Counted from the first letter of the stretch, positions 44,833 through 54,470 are shown. The stretch: DNA of 64,000 nt from Gammaproteobacteria bacterium (GCA_024277815.1 JAJRUM010000076.1:20514-84513), one strand, 5' to 3'. Notes: generated from the letters alone by a model not told the origin. Numbers and translations: made by a program.

Positions 44833-46788
44833 TTAAAAATCAAAGCGTCCGCGCAGACCGGCATAAATGGCCCGGCCTGGCCGCACAAAACCCAGAATTT
44901 CTTCGTATTCCTCATCCAGCAAATTGCTGACGCGTGCGGTCAGGTCCAGCGATGGCGTCAGGCGCCAACTGCCAGCCAGGTCCACCACCGTGTAGGCCGG
45001 GATTTCTACCCGGTCCAGTGAAAATGTGGCGGGGTTGAAGAAATTGTCCAACTGCTTGCCACTGTAGTTCAGGTTAAGGTTCAGGTTACCGCGCTCATCG
45101 GCGAAGTAGTGATTGGCTGTCAGGCTTGCCATATGTTTTGGTCGCCGGACCTCGCGCACGGACTGACCGCTTGCATCTGTCTCGGTCGCATCCGTGTAGG
45201 TGTAGGAGGCCCCGACAGACCAGGCGGTACCCAGGCGGGTATCAAACACGATCTCGACACCTTGCCGCTTGCTATCGGTACTTTTATTTTTGGCAGTGAA
45301 CAGGAAGGTCTCAGGATCGAATACAAAGCCGTCGATTTCATCCTGCAGGTCCTGGTTGAAGTAAGTTACAGACAGGTTGTGGCGATTGTTCTGCCAGTTG
45401 GTATCGATACCCATTTCCCAGCCTTGTGATGACTCAGGTTTCAGATCCGGGTTGCCAATAAAAAAGTCTTCAAAATACCCATAACGCTCGGTGAAGGTCG
45501 GCGCCTTGGAACCGGTGCCGATGGAGCCACGCAGACGCAGCGCCTGAGATACGCGGTAGGCACCCGCCAGTTGCCAGGTTGTCGCGTCGTCAAAATCGCT
45601 GTAGTCGTCCAGCCTGCCACTAAGTGTCCAGGTGAATTGCGTCGACGGCTTGCCAATGTACTCCAGTGCATAGCCGTTGACATCGTAGGACTGATCCTGG
45701 TTGGGGTCGCCCCACGGTGATGCCAGTCCCCGTTGCGAGAAGTCTATATTTTCACGTTCAAGGGCAAAATTGATGCGGTGGTATTCAACGTCGCCGGTGC
45801 TGAAGCCCCAGCCACCCCGTAAGCGCACTTCCATGGTCTCGGCCGCTGAGGAGTTACTCCACAGCCCATCGGCATAGTTGTTATTATCCGAGTCAAGCCG
45901 GTTAACCATCAAGCTGCCGGAAAAAGGCTGCTGGACAGGTGCATAGCGGGCTTCTGCGGTCAGGTAGGTCTGTTGGGATTCTGTAACCCGGTCAGCATCG
46001 ACCGGCAGACCGGTAACAAAGTAATCAATGCTGTCATATTCGCTGGTTGCATCCACAGCCTGGCCGGAAAAGCGCAGGATCAGTGCATCGCTGGCATCGA
46101 ACTCGACATCAAGATTGGCCGTTGTGTTTTTCGCACCGTCCTTTTCGGTTCCCTGCCGGGAAACATTCGTACCATCGGTATCAAAGTAAGCAAGCCCACC
46201 TGTTATCCGGAAAGACTCACCTGAGTAACCACCATCAACTCCGGCACTGATGGTGCTGAATGAACCGGCTTCGAGGTTTGCTGAGATATAGTGGCTGTCC
46301 ACATTCTTCTTACGGATGATGTTGATGACGCCGGCCATTGCATCACTGCCCCAGGTTGCGCTTTGTGGGCCACGGATAATTTCGATCCGTTCAATATTGG
46401 CGGTTAATGCATAGTTGAAGGCGAATTCATCGCTCAATGCAGGATCATTCGCGCGTACACCGTCAATCAGCACCAGTAGCTGGTTGGCCTCCGAGCCACG
46501 CACGCGTATCTGGGTTTGTGTTCCGGGCCCACCCGCCTGGCTGACTGCAAACCCGGGTACATCACGCAGCAGATCAGACAGGTACTTGACCTGGCGCTGC
46601 TCGATTTCTTCCCGCGTAATGATCGTGACTGAACTGGCGACGTCGTTGATGGATATCGGCTGCAGCCCGGCTGTAACCAGCATGTCATCAAGTTCATAAG
46701 TATCTTCAGCTAAGAGTTGGCTGCTGAAAACTGTAAGTAACGCGGAGCCGGCCACCACGGCTATGGCTTTGAGGTTTGGATTGACCAT
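44833..46788 (-). CDS. btuB: vitamin B12 TonB-dependent receptor BtuB
   Basis: Outer-membrane cobalamin receptor, 651 residues. The signal peptide ends SQLLAEDT; the TonB box region is LDDMLVTAG, followed by a BtuB-type plug (QVKYLSDLLRDVPGFAVSQAGG, RGSEANQLLVLIDGVRAND, IEIIRGPQSATWGSDAMAGVINI). The barrel ends in YAGLRGRFDF with the terminal Phe needed for assembly. The cobalamin riboswitch directly upstream supports the assignment independently. The ATG at 46788 has an AAGGAA site. Confidence 0.95.
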   Translation of the reverse strand: MVNPNLKAIAVVAGSALLTVFSSQLLAEDTYELDDMLVTAGLQPISINDVASSVTIITREEIEQRQVKYLSDLLRDVPGFAVSQAGGPGTQTQIRVRGSEANQLLVLIDGVRANDPALSDEFAFNYALTANIERIEIIRGPQSATWGSDAMAGVINIIRKKNVDSHYISANLEAGSFSTISAGVDGGYSGESFRITGGLAYFDTDGTNVSRQGTEKDGAKNTTANLDVEFDASDALILRFSGQAVDATSEYDSIDYFVTGLPVDADRVTESQQTYLTAEARYAPVQQPFSGSLMVNRLDSDNNNYADGLWSNSSAAETMEVRLRGGWGFSTGDVEYHRINFALERENIDFSQRGLASPWGDPNQDQSYDVNGYALEYIGKPSTQFTWTLSGRLDDYSDFDDATTWQLAGAYRVSQALRLRGSIGTGSKAPTFTERYGYFEDFFIGNPDLKPESSQGWEMGIDTNWQNNRHNLSVTYFNQDLQDEIDGFVFDPETFLFTAKNKSTDSKRQGVEIVFDTRLGTAWSVGASYTYTDATETDASGQSVREVRRPKHMASLTANHYFADERGNLNLNLNYSGKQLDNFFNPATFSLDRVEIPAYTVVDLAGSWRLTPSLDLTARVSNLLDEEYEEILGFVRPGRAIYAGLRGRFDF

Positions 46789-46929
46789 TGTCTTTTCCTT
46801 GCGATCTCACCCGAACGCGCAGGGTTGTGCTTTTGACAGTGGTCGAAGCCTGGAGGCTGTTCCTGATGGCGTTGAGGCCGGAGGAGGCAGTTCTCACACG
46901 CCTCCGCCCGCCGCGAATGCACAAGTGAA

Positions 46930-47140
46930 TAAAACTGCGGGCCGGTCTCCGGGCTTGCGAAGAGCGATTCAGCATCGCCAATGACGGGTCGCCTTCCCAT
47001 GCTGATGCACAGTGGCTGCAATGACCCGTACCTTCGCCTACCGTTGCGGGGGCAGCGACGGAATTACCATCTTAATGGTGCACCGTCTTCCCGTTTAATC
47101 CTCTGACTGGGCAGTCAGAAGGACACCTGCAGACTCGCGA
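46930..47140 (-). promoter_or_regulatory. cobalamin riboswitch controlling btuB
   Basis: Minus-strand leader with the conserved cobalamin-aptamer elements in order: GGGAA and CGGTG, then the core TCGCTGCCCCCGCAACGGTA, the GCCACTG element, GGGAAGGCG, and the 3' AAGCCCGGAGACCGGCC. It ends about 140 nt before the btuB start. A hairpin GGAGGC/GCCTCC lies at about 46885-46910, but I cannot decide between transcriptional and translational control. Together with flanks this fills the 421-bp gap upstream of btuB. B12 is expected to shut btuB expression off. Confidence 0.95.
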
Positions 47141-47209
47141 GTGAGGTTGATGGATCGGAGGTAAATTGTCAAGCAGCGATGCTCCAATCCGGGATGATAA
47201 TACCTGCGC

Positions 47210-48838
47210 TTAATCAGGCGCCTTAAAAGCATACCCGCCAAACTGCTCCCGCAGGGTCATCTTCTGGATCTTGCCAGTGGCTGTGTGCGGAATTTCATCC
47301 ACGAACTCAACCCCATCCGGCATCCACCAGGTGGCAATTTTCCCATCAAGATAAGCCAGAACATCGGCAGCGCTGACCTCGGAATCCTCTTTGCGCAGAA
47401 TGATCAGCAGTGGTCGCTCGGTCCACTTGGGATGGGCTATGCCAATCACGGCAGCTTCCGCAACACCCTCGCAGCCAACCGCAGTGTTTTCAATTTCTAT
47501 GGATGAAATCCACTCGCCACCTGATTTGATCACGTCTTTGTCGCGATCGGTAATCTGCATATAGCCCAGCTCATCAATGTTGGCGATATCACCGGTATCG
47601 AACCAGTCATCCTGGTCCAGAATTTCCTCGTCATGTTTGAAGTAGGCCTTCGAAATAGCCGGCCCGCGCACCAGCAGGTGCCCGGATGTCGCACCATCAC
47701 GTGGCAGGTCATTGCCTTCATCATCGATGATCTTCATCTCCACCATGTACGGTGTGCGGCCCTGTCTGAGCTTCAGCTTGACGCGCTCATCCCCTCGCAG
47801 ATGCTCGGTAGCGTGTTTCAGTTTTCCAGTGGTGCCGACCGGCGACATTTCAGTCATGCCCCAACCATGAATAACTTCGACATCGTACTTGTTCTCCAGT
47901 GTTTCGATCATCATTCGCGGACAGGCAGCCCCACCGATCAACACGCGGTCGAGATAGGGCAGCGCCAAATCGTTTTCCTCCAGATACTGCAGTAAGCCGA
48001 GCCAGACGGTGGGTACCGCAGCAGAAGCAGATACCTTCTCGCTGTCCAGTAACTCATAAATGCTTTTACCATCCATGCCGGCACCGGGCATGATCAAGCT
48101 GGCGCCCGCAGCAGGTACGGCATAGGTGATAGCCCAGGCGTTGGCGTGAAACATGGGAACGATCGGCAAAATATTGTCGTTGGAGTTGATCCCCAGAACA
48201 TCCGGCTGGTTACACATCAGGCCATGCAGAACATTCGAACGATGAGAGTAAAGTACACCCTTGGGATTGCCTGTTGTACCTGAGGTATAGCACAGTGAAG
48301 ATGCGGTATTTTCATCAAACACACCCCAGGTAAAATCTGCATCTGATGCCGCCAGCCAGGTCTCATAAGTGATTACATTCGGCAGGCTGGTCTCCGGCAT
48401 ATGTGCATCGTCGGTCATGATGATGTACTTCTGAATGGTGGGAAGCTTGTCCGCGATCGCCTCAACAATGGGTACGAATGTCAGGTCGACGAATAGCATT
48501 TTATCCTCGGCGTGGTTGACTATGTAAACCAGTTGTTCGGCGAACAGTCGGGGGTTTACCGTATGACAGATGGCTCCCAACCCCATGATTCCATACCATA
48601 TCTCTACATGACGGTCGGTGTTCCAGGCCATTGTGGCAATTCTGTCCCCAATGCCGATGCCTTCTTTTTGCAGGGCTTTGGCAACGCACAATGCACGTTC
48701 TCTGATATCCTGGTAGGTGGTGCGTCGAATAGGGCCTTCGATGGAACGGGTAACCATTTCCCTTTCGCCATGATTCAACGCCGCGTGATCAAGAATGGTT
48801 TGTACAGTCAGTTGGTAATCCTGCATCAGGCCCAGCAT
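47210..48838 (-). CDS. acyl-CoA ligase (AlkK / DmdB-like AMP-forming)
   Basis: AMP-forming fatty acid or methylthiopropionate CoA ligase, 542 residues. The ATP loop YTSGTTGNPKGVLYSH, the A5 segment HGWGMTEMSP, the A7 WFDTGDIA, the A8 DRDKDVIKSGGEWISS and the A10 lysine in TATGKIQKM are all present. The close AlkK/DmdB subgroup handles medium-chain acids or 3-methylthiopropionate from DMSP; the substrate cannot be separated by eye. The start is ATG 48838 (MLGLMQDYQL). Confidence 0.9.
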   Translation of the reverse strand: MLGLMQDYQLTVQTILDHAALNHGEREMVTRSIEGPIRRTTYQDIRERALCVAKALQKEGIGIGDRIATMAWNTDRHVEIWYGIMGLGAICHTVNPRLFAEQLVYIVNHAEDKMLFVDLTFVPIVEAIADKLPTIQKYIIMTDDAHMPETSLPNVITYETWLAASDADFTWGVFDENTASSLCYTSGTTGNPKGVLYSHRSNVLHGLMCNQPDVLGINSNDNILPIVPMFHANAWAITYAVPAAGASLIMPGAGMDGKSIYELLDSEKVSASAAVPTVWLGLLQYLEENDLALPYLDRVLIGGAACPRMMIETLENKYDVEVIHGWGMTEMSPVGTTGKLKHATEHLRGDERVKLKLRQGRTPYMVEMKIIDDEGNDLPRDGATSGHLLVRGPAISKAYFKHDEEILDQDDWFDTGDIANIDELGYMQITDRDKDVIKSGGEWISSIEIENTAVGCEGVAEAAVIGIAHPKWTERPLLIILRKEDSEVSAADVLAYLDGKIATWWMPDGVEFVDEIPHTATGKIQKMTLREQFGGYAFKAPD

Positions 48839-48884
48839 GTATCTCTCCTTTTGGGTGATTGGCTCAGCACCGGAGTGCAGAGCC

Positions 48885-49292
48885 TCATAAATTGTTTTTA
48901 CTTAGTTTCGATAATATACCAAGTGCGACGTCCGAAAACTCAGATTGAACAAAAATATAGTCGCGAAAGTATGCCGCCATGACGTTGGCACCTATACCGT
49001 TCGCGGCGAGTTCGGCCGTTACCGCTGCAGTCAGGCCTACCGCCTGCAGGCTGGAATTCACCCCCAGGGAAATACAACTGAATGTGCCATCAAAGGGCAG
49101 GCCTTGATCCATTGCTGTCTGCTTCTGCAGGACCAGCGTAAGCCCCTCCGCCTCAAGAAAAGATGCTATCGGTGCAGCTTCAGCCAATGCCCCGTAGCCG
49201 GCATTTTCGACGGTGCAGAAGACGTAATCACCCGCGACCAGGGCAGGCGTGATTGACCCAAGCAGCGTTTTCAGGTTTGTTTCACCGGTCAA
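48885..49292 (-). CDS. ACT-domain protein (putative amino-acid sensor)
   Basis: A 135-residue protein resembling two tandem ACT-like halves (DYVFCTVENAGYGALAEAAPIASFLE and FSCISLGVNSSLQAVGLTAAVTAELAANGI), a type that often accompanies amino-acid enzymes. Translation probably starts at TTG 49292 behind GGGG, overlapping the dehydratase gene by 11 bp. It may act as the regulatory partner of that enzyme; this rests on gene order only. Confidence 0.8.
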   Translation of the reverse strand: MTGETNLKTLLGSITPALVAGDYVFCTVENAGYGALAEAAPIASFLEAEGLTLVLQKQTAMDQGLPFDGTFSCISLGVNSSLQAVGLTAAVTAELAANGIGANVMAAYFRDYIFVQSEFSDVALGILSKLSKNNL

Positions 49293-50259
49293 GATTTTTC
49301 CCCTGGTTGTCGCTGCTCGAGCCGAGAATCATCGTCATCGTGGCAGCATCGATATTGCCGCCGCTAAGAATAACGCCGACCTTGCCTTTTGCATCCACGG
49401 CGCCACTCAACAGCGCAGCAAGCCCCAGGGCACCGGACGGTTCAACGACCAGTTTCATACGGTAAAACAGGAACCTGACTGCCTCGATGATGGCCTCTTC
49501 CGAAACAGTTTGCATAGCGGCGACATACTCCAACACCAGCGGAAAGGTAATTTTCCCGAGTGAAGGGGTCCGGGTTCCATCGGCTATGGTCGGCGGGTTA
49601 TGCACCGTGTGAAGCTTTTTGGTGTGAAATGATCTGGTCGCATCATCGGCAAGCTCAGGTTCAATGCCAATAACGCGGCAGGCCGGTGACGCACCGCTGG
49701 CAGCAACGGCTGAGCCACTTAACAGTCCGCCGCCCCCGCAAGGTGCCAGCAGCATGTGCAGATCGCCCACCTGCTGAAAAAGCTCCAGTGCCGCAGTACC
49801 TTGCCCGGCAACCACCTCGGCATGGTCATAGGGTGGAATCAAGGTGTATCCATGTAGCTCAACCAGCTGTCGTGCAATTTCTTCACGGCTTTGGTCGGCG
49901 GGCGCATACTCGACAACGGTGGCGCCATACCCCTCTGTCGCTGTGCGTTTGGTGGCCGGGGCATTGTCCGGCATGATGATGGTTGTGCGGACATCCAGTA
50001 GCTGGCCGACAAGTGCCACTGCCTGGCCATGATTACCGGAAGAATAGGTCAGTATCCCACATTCTTTTTCAGTATCGGTAAGTTGGGAAATGCTATTGAA
50101 CGCACCACGAAACTTGAAAGCACCAACACGCTGGAAGTTCTCACATTTAAAGTACACTTCGGCATCAAGCATCCGGTTCAGCGTGCGTGAGGTATGTACT
50201 GGTGTCACGTTGGCGAAGCCCTGGAGTCTGCTTTCTGCGGCACGGATTTTTTCAAACAT
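49282..50259 (-). CDS. PLP-dependent serine/threonine dehydratase family enzyme
   Basis: Fold-type II PLP enzyme, 325 residues, cytosolic. The Schiff-base Lys49 lies in GAFKFRGAF; the substrate loop is YSSGNHGQA; the phosphate-binding loop is PCGGGGLLSG; and SGGNIDA comes near the C terminus. Catabolic Thr/Ser dehydratases, threo-3-hydroxyaspartate ammonia-lyase and serine racemase share this layout. The length without a C-terminal ACT domain fits these short forms, and a separate ACT protein follows. Confidence 0.9.
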   Translation of the reverse strand: MFEKIRAAESRLQGFANVTPVHTSRTLNRMLDAEVYFKCENFQRVGAFKFRGAFNSISQLTDTEKECGILTYSSGNHGQAVALVGQLLDVRTTIIMPDNAPATKRTATEGYGATVVEYAPADQSREEIARQLVELHGYTLIPPYDHAEVVAGQGTAALELFQQVGDLHMLLAPCGGGGLLSGSAVAASGASPACRVIGIEPELADDATRSFHTKKLHTVHNPPTIADGTRTPSLGKITFPLVLEYVAAMQTVSEEAIIEAVRFLFYRMKLVVEPSGALGLAALLSGAVDAKGKVGVILSGGNIDAATMTMILGSSSDNQGKNLDR

Positions 50260-50397
50260 TATGTGTTCCGGTTAGTAAGGTACATCTCCCTAAGGAGAAG
50301 CCAGCCAACTTTGTATTGGCTAAAACTGATAGCGTGATAATATCAGTCCGGTCAAATTCTGGCACCTTTGCTGCCACTCAATTACAAGGCCCCATTC

Positions 50398-50865
50398 ATG
50401 AACAAATTTTTCCGCCTGTCCATCCTGCTGCTCCTGGCACACGCTACAGCCTGGGCAGAGACGCCAGCCGTTTTTGAAGCCTCTGTCGATAAACCAATTG
50501 GGGAGGTCTATATCAACATGGTAGCCAGCATGGATGAGTCTCCTTTCTTCCTTATCAAGGAGCTGAATATTGGCCGGAATTTGTCAAGCTTCGCTGACAA
50601 GTGGGGTGATGACTATAACCAGAACAAGCTGTCAGCTATACGCAGCCTGGTTTTTTGCAATGGCAAGTATGCCAATGCCGTGAGTAACCTGGATCCAGCG
50701 ATGCTGGCGATGTGCCCCTTGCATCTGTCACTGATCGAAAAGGATGGCAGGACTACGGCGTTGTTTGTGCGGCCTACCGTCATTGCCCAGGGTAGTCCGG
50801 CTTATGATTTGTTTGTTGAAATCGAACAAGAGGTTATTGCAATTATTGAGCGTGGCCTGCAGTAG
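50398..50865 (+). CDS. DUF302-like exported protein
   Basis: A 155-residue protein with a signal peptide (LSILLLLAHATAWAE) from ATG 50398. The mature part fits the DUF302 fold: VDKPIGEVYINMVASMDESPF, then SLVFCNGKYANAVSNLDP and MCPLHLSLIEKDGRTTALFV. The function of the family is unknown. It stands alone, divergent from the dehydratase gene. Confidence 0.72.
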   Translation: MNKFFRLSILLLLAHATAWAETPAVFEASVDKPIGEVYINMVASMDESPFFLIKELNIGRNLSSFADKWGDDYNQNKLSAIRSLVFCNGKYANAVSNLDPAMLAMCPLHLSLIEKDGRTTALFVRPTVIAQGSPAYDLFVEIEQEVIAIIERGLQ

Positions 50866-50912
50866 CCTTTTTCTAATAGATATGGCCTGACCACATTGGT
50901 GGAGGTTGGTTA

Positions 50913-50941
50913 GCGGAACTGTCAGTTACTGACAGTTCCGC
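50913..50941. repeat. 13-bp perfect hairpin
   Basis: GCGGAACTGTCAG, TTA, CTGACAGTTCCGC. It lies 48 bp after the DUF302 gene. No T run follows on the plus strand, so it is not a classical terminator; it may be an extragenic palindrome. The remaining part of this 316-bp gap holds the pilin promoter region. Confidence 0.7.
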
Positions 50942-51073
50942 AGAGTGTTGAGAGTCGAAGATTTTTCCAGAGCCGCTTAATTTTTGTCACTTTGTGAAAA
51001 TTATCTTTCCCATTTTCTGCCCCGTACTTCTTGTGTCCCTGCTAACTGTTTGATTATTGGTCCCCAGCCGTTC

Positions 51074-51089
51074 TGGCACTAAAATTGCA
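51074..51089 (+). promoter_or_regulatory. sigma-54 promoter of the pilin gene
   Basis: TGGCAC-N5-TTGCA with GG and GC separated by exactly 10 bp, the RpoN consensus. The start would be near 51100, giving a leader of about 80 nt before the pilin ATG. Type IV pilin genes are classically RpoN/PilR dependent. Confidence 0.85.
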
Positions 51090-51181
51090 TATCAGTTAGG
51101 TGTCAATAAATTGTGCAAGCTGATCATGCCGTCGCTCGACTTCAGGGCTGATCAACTTGCCAGAGGTAAAAGGGGATAGTA

Positions 51182-51652
51182 ATGAAGCAAAAAGCACGCG
51201 AGGGCTTCACACTGATCGAATTGATGATCGTTGTGGCCATCGTAGTAATCCTGCTTGTGCTGGCCGTACCTGCGTATAACAAACATGCCATTCGCAGCAA
51301 GGTTGATGGGTGTATCACCAATGCCACTGTACCCAAGGCGTCTCTGTCAGAGTACGGAGAGGCTGTTGGTATATGGCCGCCTGACTTACAGAGTGTGGGC
51401 ATCAGTGCGGCTCTGGGGGACACACAGTACTGCAACGCGTTTACCTATATCGGCAAAGGTGTGTTTGTGGTTAAAGTCGATCTCGATGCGATTGACCCTG
51501 GTATTTACGGCACGTTGGAAGCTGTTATGCGGCCACGATTTATCGATGGCGGGACAGTGGAATGGCGCTGCACACCCGGCAAATCCAGTTTGGAAAATAT
51601 CAAGTATCTGACACCGGATTGTCGCGGCTTTTCTGATGAGTACGGCGGTTAA
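51182..51652 (+). CDS. type IV pilin-like protein
   Basis: A 156-residue prepilin. The leader MKQKAREG is short and basic, and the cleavage/methylation site GFTLIELMIVVAIVVILLVL is the type IV pilin signature with Glu5 of the mature chain. The globular head has Cys in DGCITN and a C-terminal disulfide-like pair WRCTPG...TPDCRG. No pilus assembly genes lie nearby, so it is an orphan major-type pilin or pseudopilin with its own sigma-54 promoter. Confidence 0.9.
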   Translation: MKQKAREGFTLIELMIVVAIVVILLVLAVPAYNKHAIRSKVDGCITNATVPKASLSEYGEAVGIWPPDLQSVGISAALGDTQYCNAFTYIGKGVFVVKVDLDAIDPGIYGTLEAVMRPRFIDGGTVEWRCTPGKSSLENIKYLTPDCRGFSDEYGG

Positions 51653-51776
51653 GGTGAGCTGACTAAAATCCCCCGGTCGCTGCCTAATAAATAATTATTA
51701 CGTGCTGAGCTTGATGCCTCGCTTCAGAGGGGGTATTTTACCCTTGGTCGACAGAGTCATTCTTCAGGAGGAATCA

Positions 51777-52556
51777 ATGAATAACAAGACCTTAAATAGC
51801 ATGCTGGTCACGGGCTTTTCTTTGGCATTCTCCATGGGAGTAAATGCGCAAATGCACATTGCCCCATCCGGTGATGTTGGCGTTGGAACGGTGCTCCCTG
51901 CCAGCAGTGTGCATGTGCTTCGCAGTGATGGCACAGCCCGAATTCTTGTTGAAGAGACTAACGGTGTTAAAGGCCCCCGGGATCTTTTTGAGATCAAGAA
52001 CAACGGCAACCCCGAATTCAGAATGACCAATAGCGGCAATGGCAACTCCTGGGTTTTCAGCGCTGGCTTAAGGTTTGTGGTCAAGAACAACGCAGGTGCC
52101 TGGGTATCCAGGATCACCAAGACCGGCGATATGGAGATCACAGGGTCCCTGACCACGGCGGGTGGTATTTGTGGCACAGGCGGCTGCGATCTGGTTTTTC
52201 ATCCCGATACACCGGTTGAATCCATCGAAGAACACGCGACCGCCATGTGGGCAAACAGTTATTTGCCAGCAGTCGGTCCCACGCCTGAAAACGCGCCGAT
52301 CAACCTCAGTGAGAAGACCGGTGGCATACTGAACGAGCTTGAAAAGGCCCATATCTACATTGAGCAACTGAATAACCGGCTGAGTGAGCAGGAGCAACAG
52401 TACGCGGCCTCCGTAGCGCATTTTGAAGGTGAGCTGCAACAGCTGAAACTGGAAAACCAGACCTTGTTGCTGCAACAGCAGGAACAGTTTGCTGAGCTCA
52501 AAGCGATGATTAAGATGCAGATGCCGGCACAGAACCTGGTGACCAGTCTGGATTAG
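51777..52556 (+). CDS. secreted fibre-like protein with C-terminal coiled coil
   Basis: A 259-residue exported protein. ATG 51777 has a strong AGGAGG site; the signal peptide ends GVNAQM. The middle resembles bacterial fibre or tail-fibre head repeats: SGDVGVGTVLPASSVHVLRSDG, FEIKNNGNPEFRMTNSGNG, TKTGDMEITGSLTTAGG. The last 90 residues are a long Gln/Glu/Leu-rich coiled coil (LEKAHIYIEQLNNRLSEQEQQ). A trimeric surface fibre is likely; I cannot name a family. It follows the pilin gene after 124 bp. Confidence 0.65.
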   Translation: MNNKTLNSMLVTGFSLAFSMGVNAQMHIAPSGDVGVGTVLPASSVHVLRSDGTARILVEETNGVKGPRDLFEIKNNGNPEFRMTNSGNGNSWVFSAGLRFVVKNNAGAWVSRITKTGDMEITGSLTTAGGICGTGGCDLVFHPDTPVESIEEHATAMWANSYLPAVGPTPENAPINLSEKTGGILNELEKAHIYIEQLNNRLSEQEQQYAASVAHFEGELQQLKLENQTLLLQQQEQFAELKAMIKMQMPAQNLVTSLD

Positions 52557-52844
52557 TTGTCAACCCCAGGGACCGTGTCGGGGATGCTTCCAAAAATCCG
52601 TTGTTCCGCTTTTTTTATGGCACTAAACATAGGCGAGGGAATCCATTTCTATACGCTGCTTTATAAATGTTTCTGGCATCGCGGCATATTAACCCACAAA
52701 GTTACAGCTGCCCATTAGGGGCACCTACATTATTTTACCGTACGGGACATTTATGATGCCTGGGAAGTGTTAATTCATGAAATATTCCTGCTCGGTACAA
52801 TATTGTTGATTTGAAAACCTGGCTTTCCGCGTGGGTGGTGAGCT
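52557..52844. other. intergenic stretch before the IS91 remnant
   Basis: No convincing gene, RNA or terminator. It probably contains scars of the insertion events that left the downstream transposase fragment. Confidence 0.4.
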
Positions 52845-53054
52845 TTGTTAGTGGATGAAGTACAAGACCAAAGCCCAGCTGAGAAACGGGTTTCAATGAC
52901 CTGGGCAAAGCGCTTAAAACGAGTGTTTAATATTGACATTGAAACCTGTAGTGAATGCGGCGGCGAGATCAGGATAATTGCCGGCATCGAAGACCCGGAG
53001 GTCATCTGCAAGATGCTCGCTCATCTGGATAAAAAAGTGACTCAAATTTTGTGA
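52845..53054 (+). pseudogene. IS91-family transposase, C-terminal fragment
   Basis: The 69-residue open frame matches only the extreme C terminus of IS91-type (HUH) transposases: SMTWAKRLKRVFNIDIETCSECGGEIRIIAGIEDPEVICKMLAHL, including the CxxCGG knuckle. The catalytic HUH and tyrosine regions are missing upstream. It is a remnant, not an active element. The 191 bp after it hold nothing I can support. It marks the left boundary of the accessory region. Confidence 0.82.
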
Positions 53055-53245
53055 GATTTCACGGCAATCTAACTGGATAGCGTGACCAAAAGTAGGTGCT
53101 CGAGACGAAAGTTGACACATCAAACTGCTTCGGTACTTGTCAGTTTTATGGAAAAGGGCTTTAATCCTTCCTAAACTCATTCTTGCCAGAGAATCGCGAT
53201 ACTAAACCGAAATCGGCATGACAGAATGTTCAATCTCAGAAATTT

Positions 53246-54238
53246 ATGACAGCCCGAATAAAGATTTTGCCCAGCGGTCACGAGTTTAACTCTGAAGGTA
53301 ATCACACATTACTTGAGGCGGGGCTGAGTGCGGGTTTGCGCCTCGGTTATGGCTGTAGCAATGGCAATTGCGGGGAGTGTCTTGCCCGGGTAGTTTCAGG
53401 TCAAGTCGAAAAAACCCGTCACCATGATTTCAGGATTAGTGCCGCCGACAAGACTGACGGCCATGTGTTGATGTGTCGCAATACTGCTGTAGGTGATGTT
53501 GTTCTGGAAGCCCAGGAGGCCAGTAGTTCACAGCAGGTGCCGGAACAACAATTGACGGCCAAAGTTAAGGCGATCAATTTTGTCACTGAAGAAATGGCAT
53601 TGCTACATCTGAAGACACCACGCACTCGACGCCTGCGTTTTTTGGCAGGTCAGGCGGCACGATTGGGTGGCAATGGTAAAGCCAGTGCAACACACTCGAT
53701 TGCCAGTTGTCCCTGTGATGACATGCAATTACATTTTCAAATCCCCCGTCAGCCGACAAGTGATTTTTCCAGGTATGTTTTTGATCAATTAAAGCGTGGT
53801 GATTCGCTGGAGCTGGTTGGGCCATACGGAGATTTTATTCTGGATGAAGATTCACCAAATTCACTGGTATTTATCGCCTGGAAGAGTGGATTTTCTTCAA
53901 TCAGAAGCCTGGTAGAGCACGCGATGTCGCTGGAAGTGGCCGAGCAGATGGTTTTGGTGTGGGTAGCTGATGGTGATGAGGGGCGTTATCTGGATAACCT
54001 GTGCAGATCGTGGGCGGATGCCCTGGACGATTTTACCTATCTGCCAGTGAATGCTGATGGTGAAGACCCGCAGGGTTGTATGGCTGAAATCGGTAGGGTG
54101 CTCAATTTGCCAGAACAGCAACAGTATGATTATTACGTCGCTGGCAATAAGGCTATACTGGACGCAACGTCAGCGATACTGCTGCAACAAGGTGTCAGTC
54201 CTTCCCGTTTGAGATTCGACCAGATTTTGCACGATTAG
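53246..54238 (+). CDS. 2Fe-2S ferredoxin / flavin reductase family protein
   Basis: A 330-residue electron-transfer protein of the MmoC/AscD layout. Residues 1-90 are a plant-type ferredoxin domain (YGCSNGNCGECLARV and the fourth Cys in VLMCRN). A reductase part follows. The FAD motif normally reading RxYSxAS is ATHSIAS here, and the nicotinamide motif normally GGTGxAP is AWKSGFSS. Both pyridine- and flavin-binding signatures are therefore degenerate, so the module may no longer bind or may prefer other cofactors. The start is ATG 53246. No partner oxygenase is nearby. Confidence 0.75.
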   Translation: MTARIKILPSGHEFNSEGNHTLLEAGLSAGLRLGYGCSNGNCGECLARVVSGQVEKTRHHDFRISAADKTDGHVLMCRNTAVGDVVLEAQEASSSQQVPEQQLTAKVKAINFVTEEMALLHLKTPRTRRLRFLAGQAARLGGNGKASATHSIASCPCDDMQLHFQIPRQPTSDFSRYVFDQLKRGDSLELVGPYGDFILDEDSPNSLVFIAWKSGFSSIRSLVEHAMSLEVAEQMVLVWVADGDEGRYLDNLCRSWADALDDFTYLPVNADGEDPQGCMAEIGRVLNLPEQQQYDYYVAGNKAILDATSAILLQQGVSPSRLRFDQILHD

Positions 54239-54470
54239 CCAGCCATCAGGTATTGGCGGACCAATCAACCCTAATAGCTGTGACTGCGCTGACAATGATG
54301 ACCGCAGTTGGCGATATCAGTGATGCACCGTCGTTTCTGCTAGAAATTTATAACTTTGTCTGGCTTGTTGGTGCATTTAATTCAGGCTTTAGACAGCACC
54401 TGGTCCGGGCGCGGAAAATGCCAAGTATAGCTGTCGTATTTTTACACAATTAAACTTGATTACACTAATT

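Noticed and set aside
53118..53131. FNR box near TTGACACATCAA
   Set aside because: The half sites are spaced by 4 rather than 6 bases between TTGA and TCAA, so it does not match.
54253..54453. 66-residue frame between the flavoprotein and esterase genes
   Set aside because: TTG start with no ribosome site, no domain, in a decayed region.
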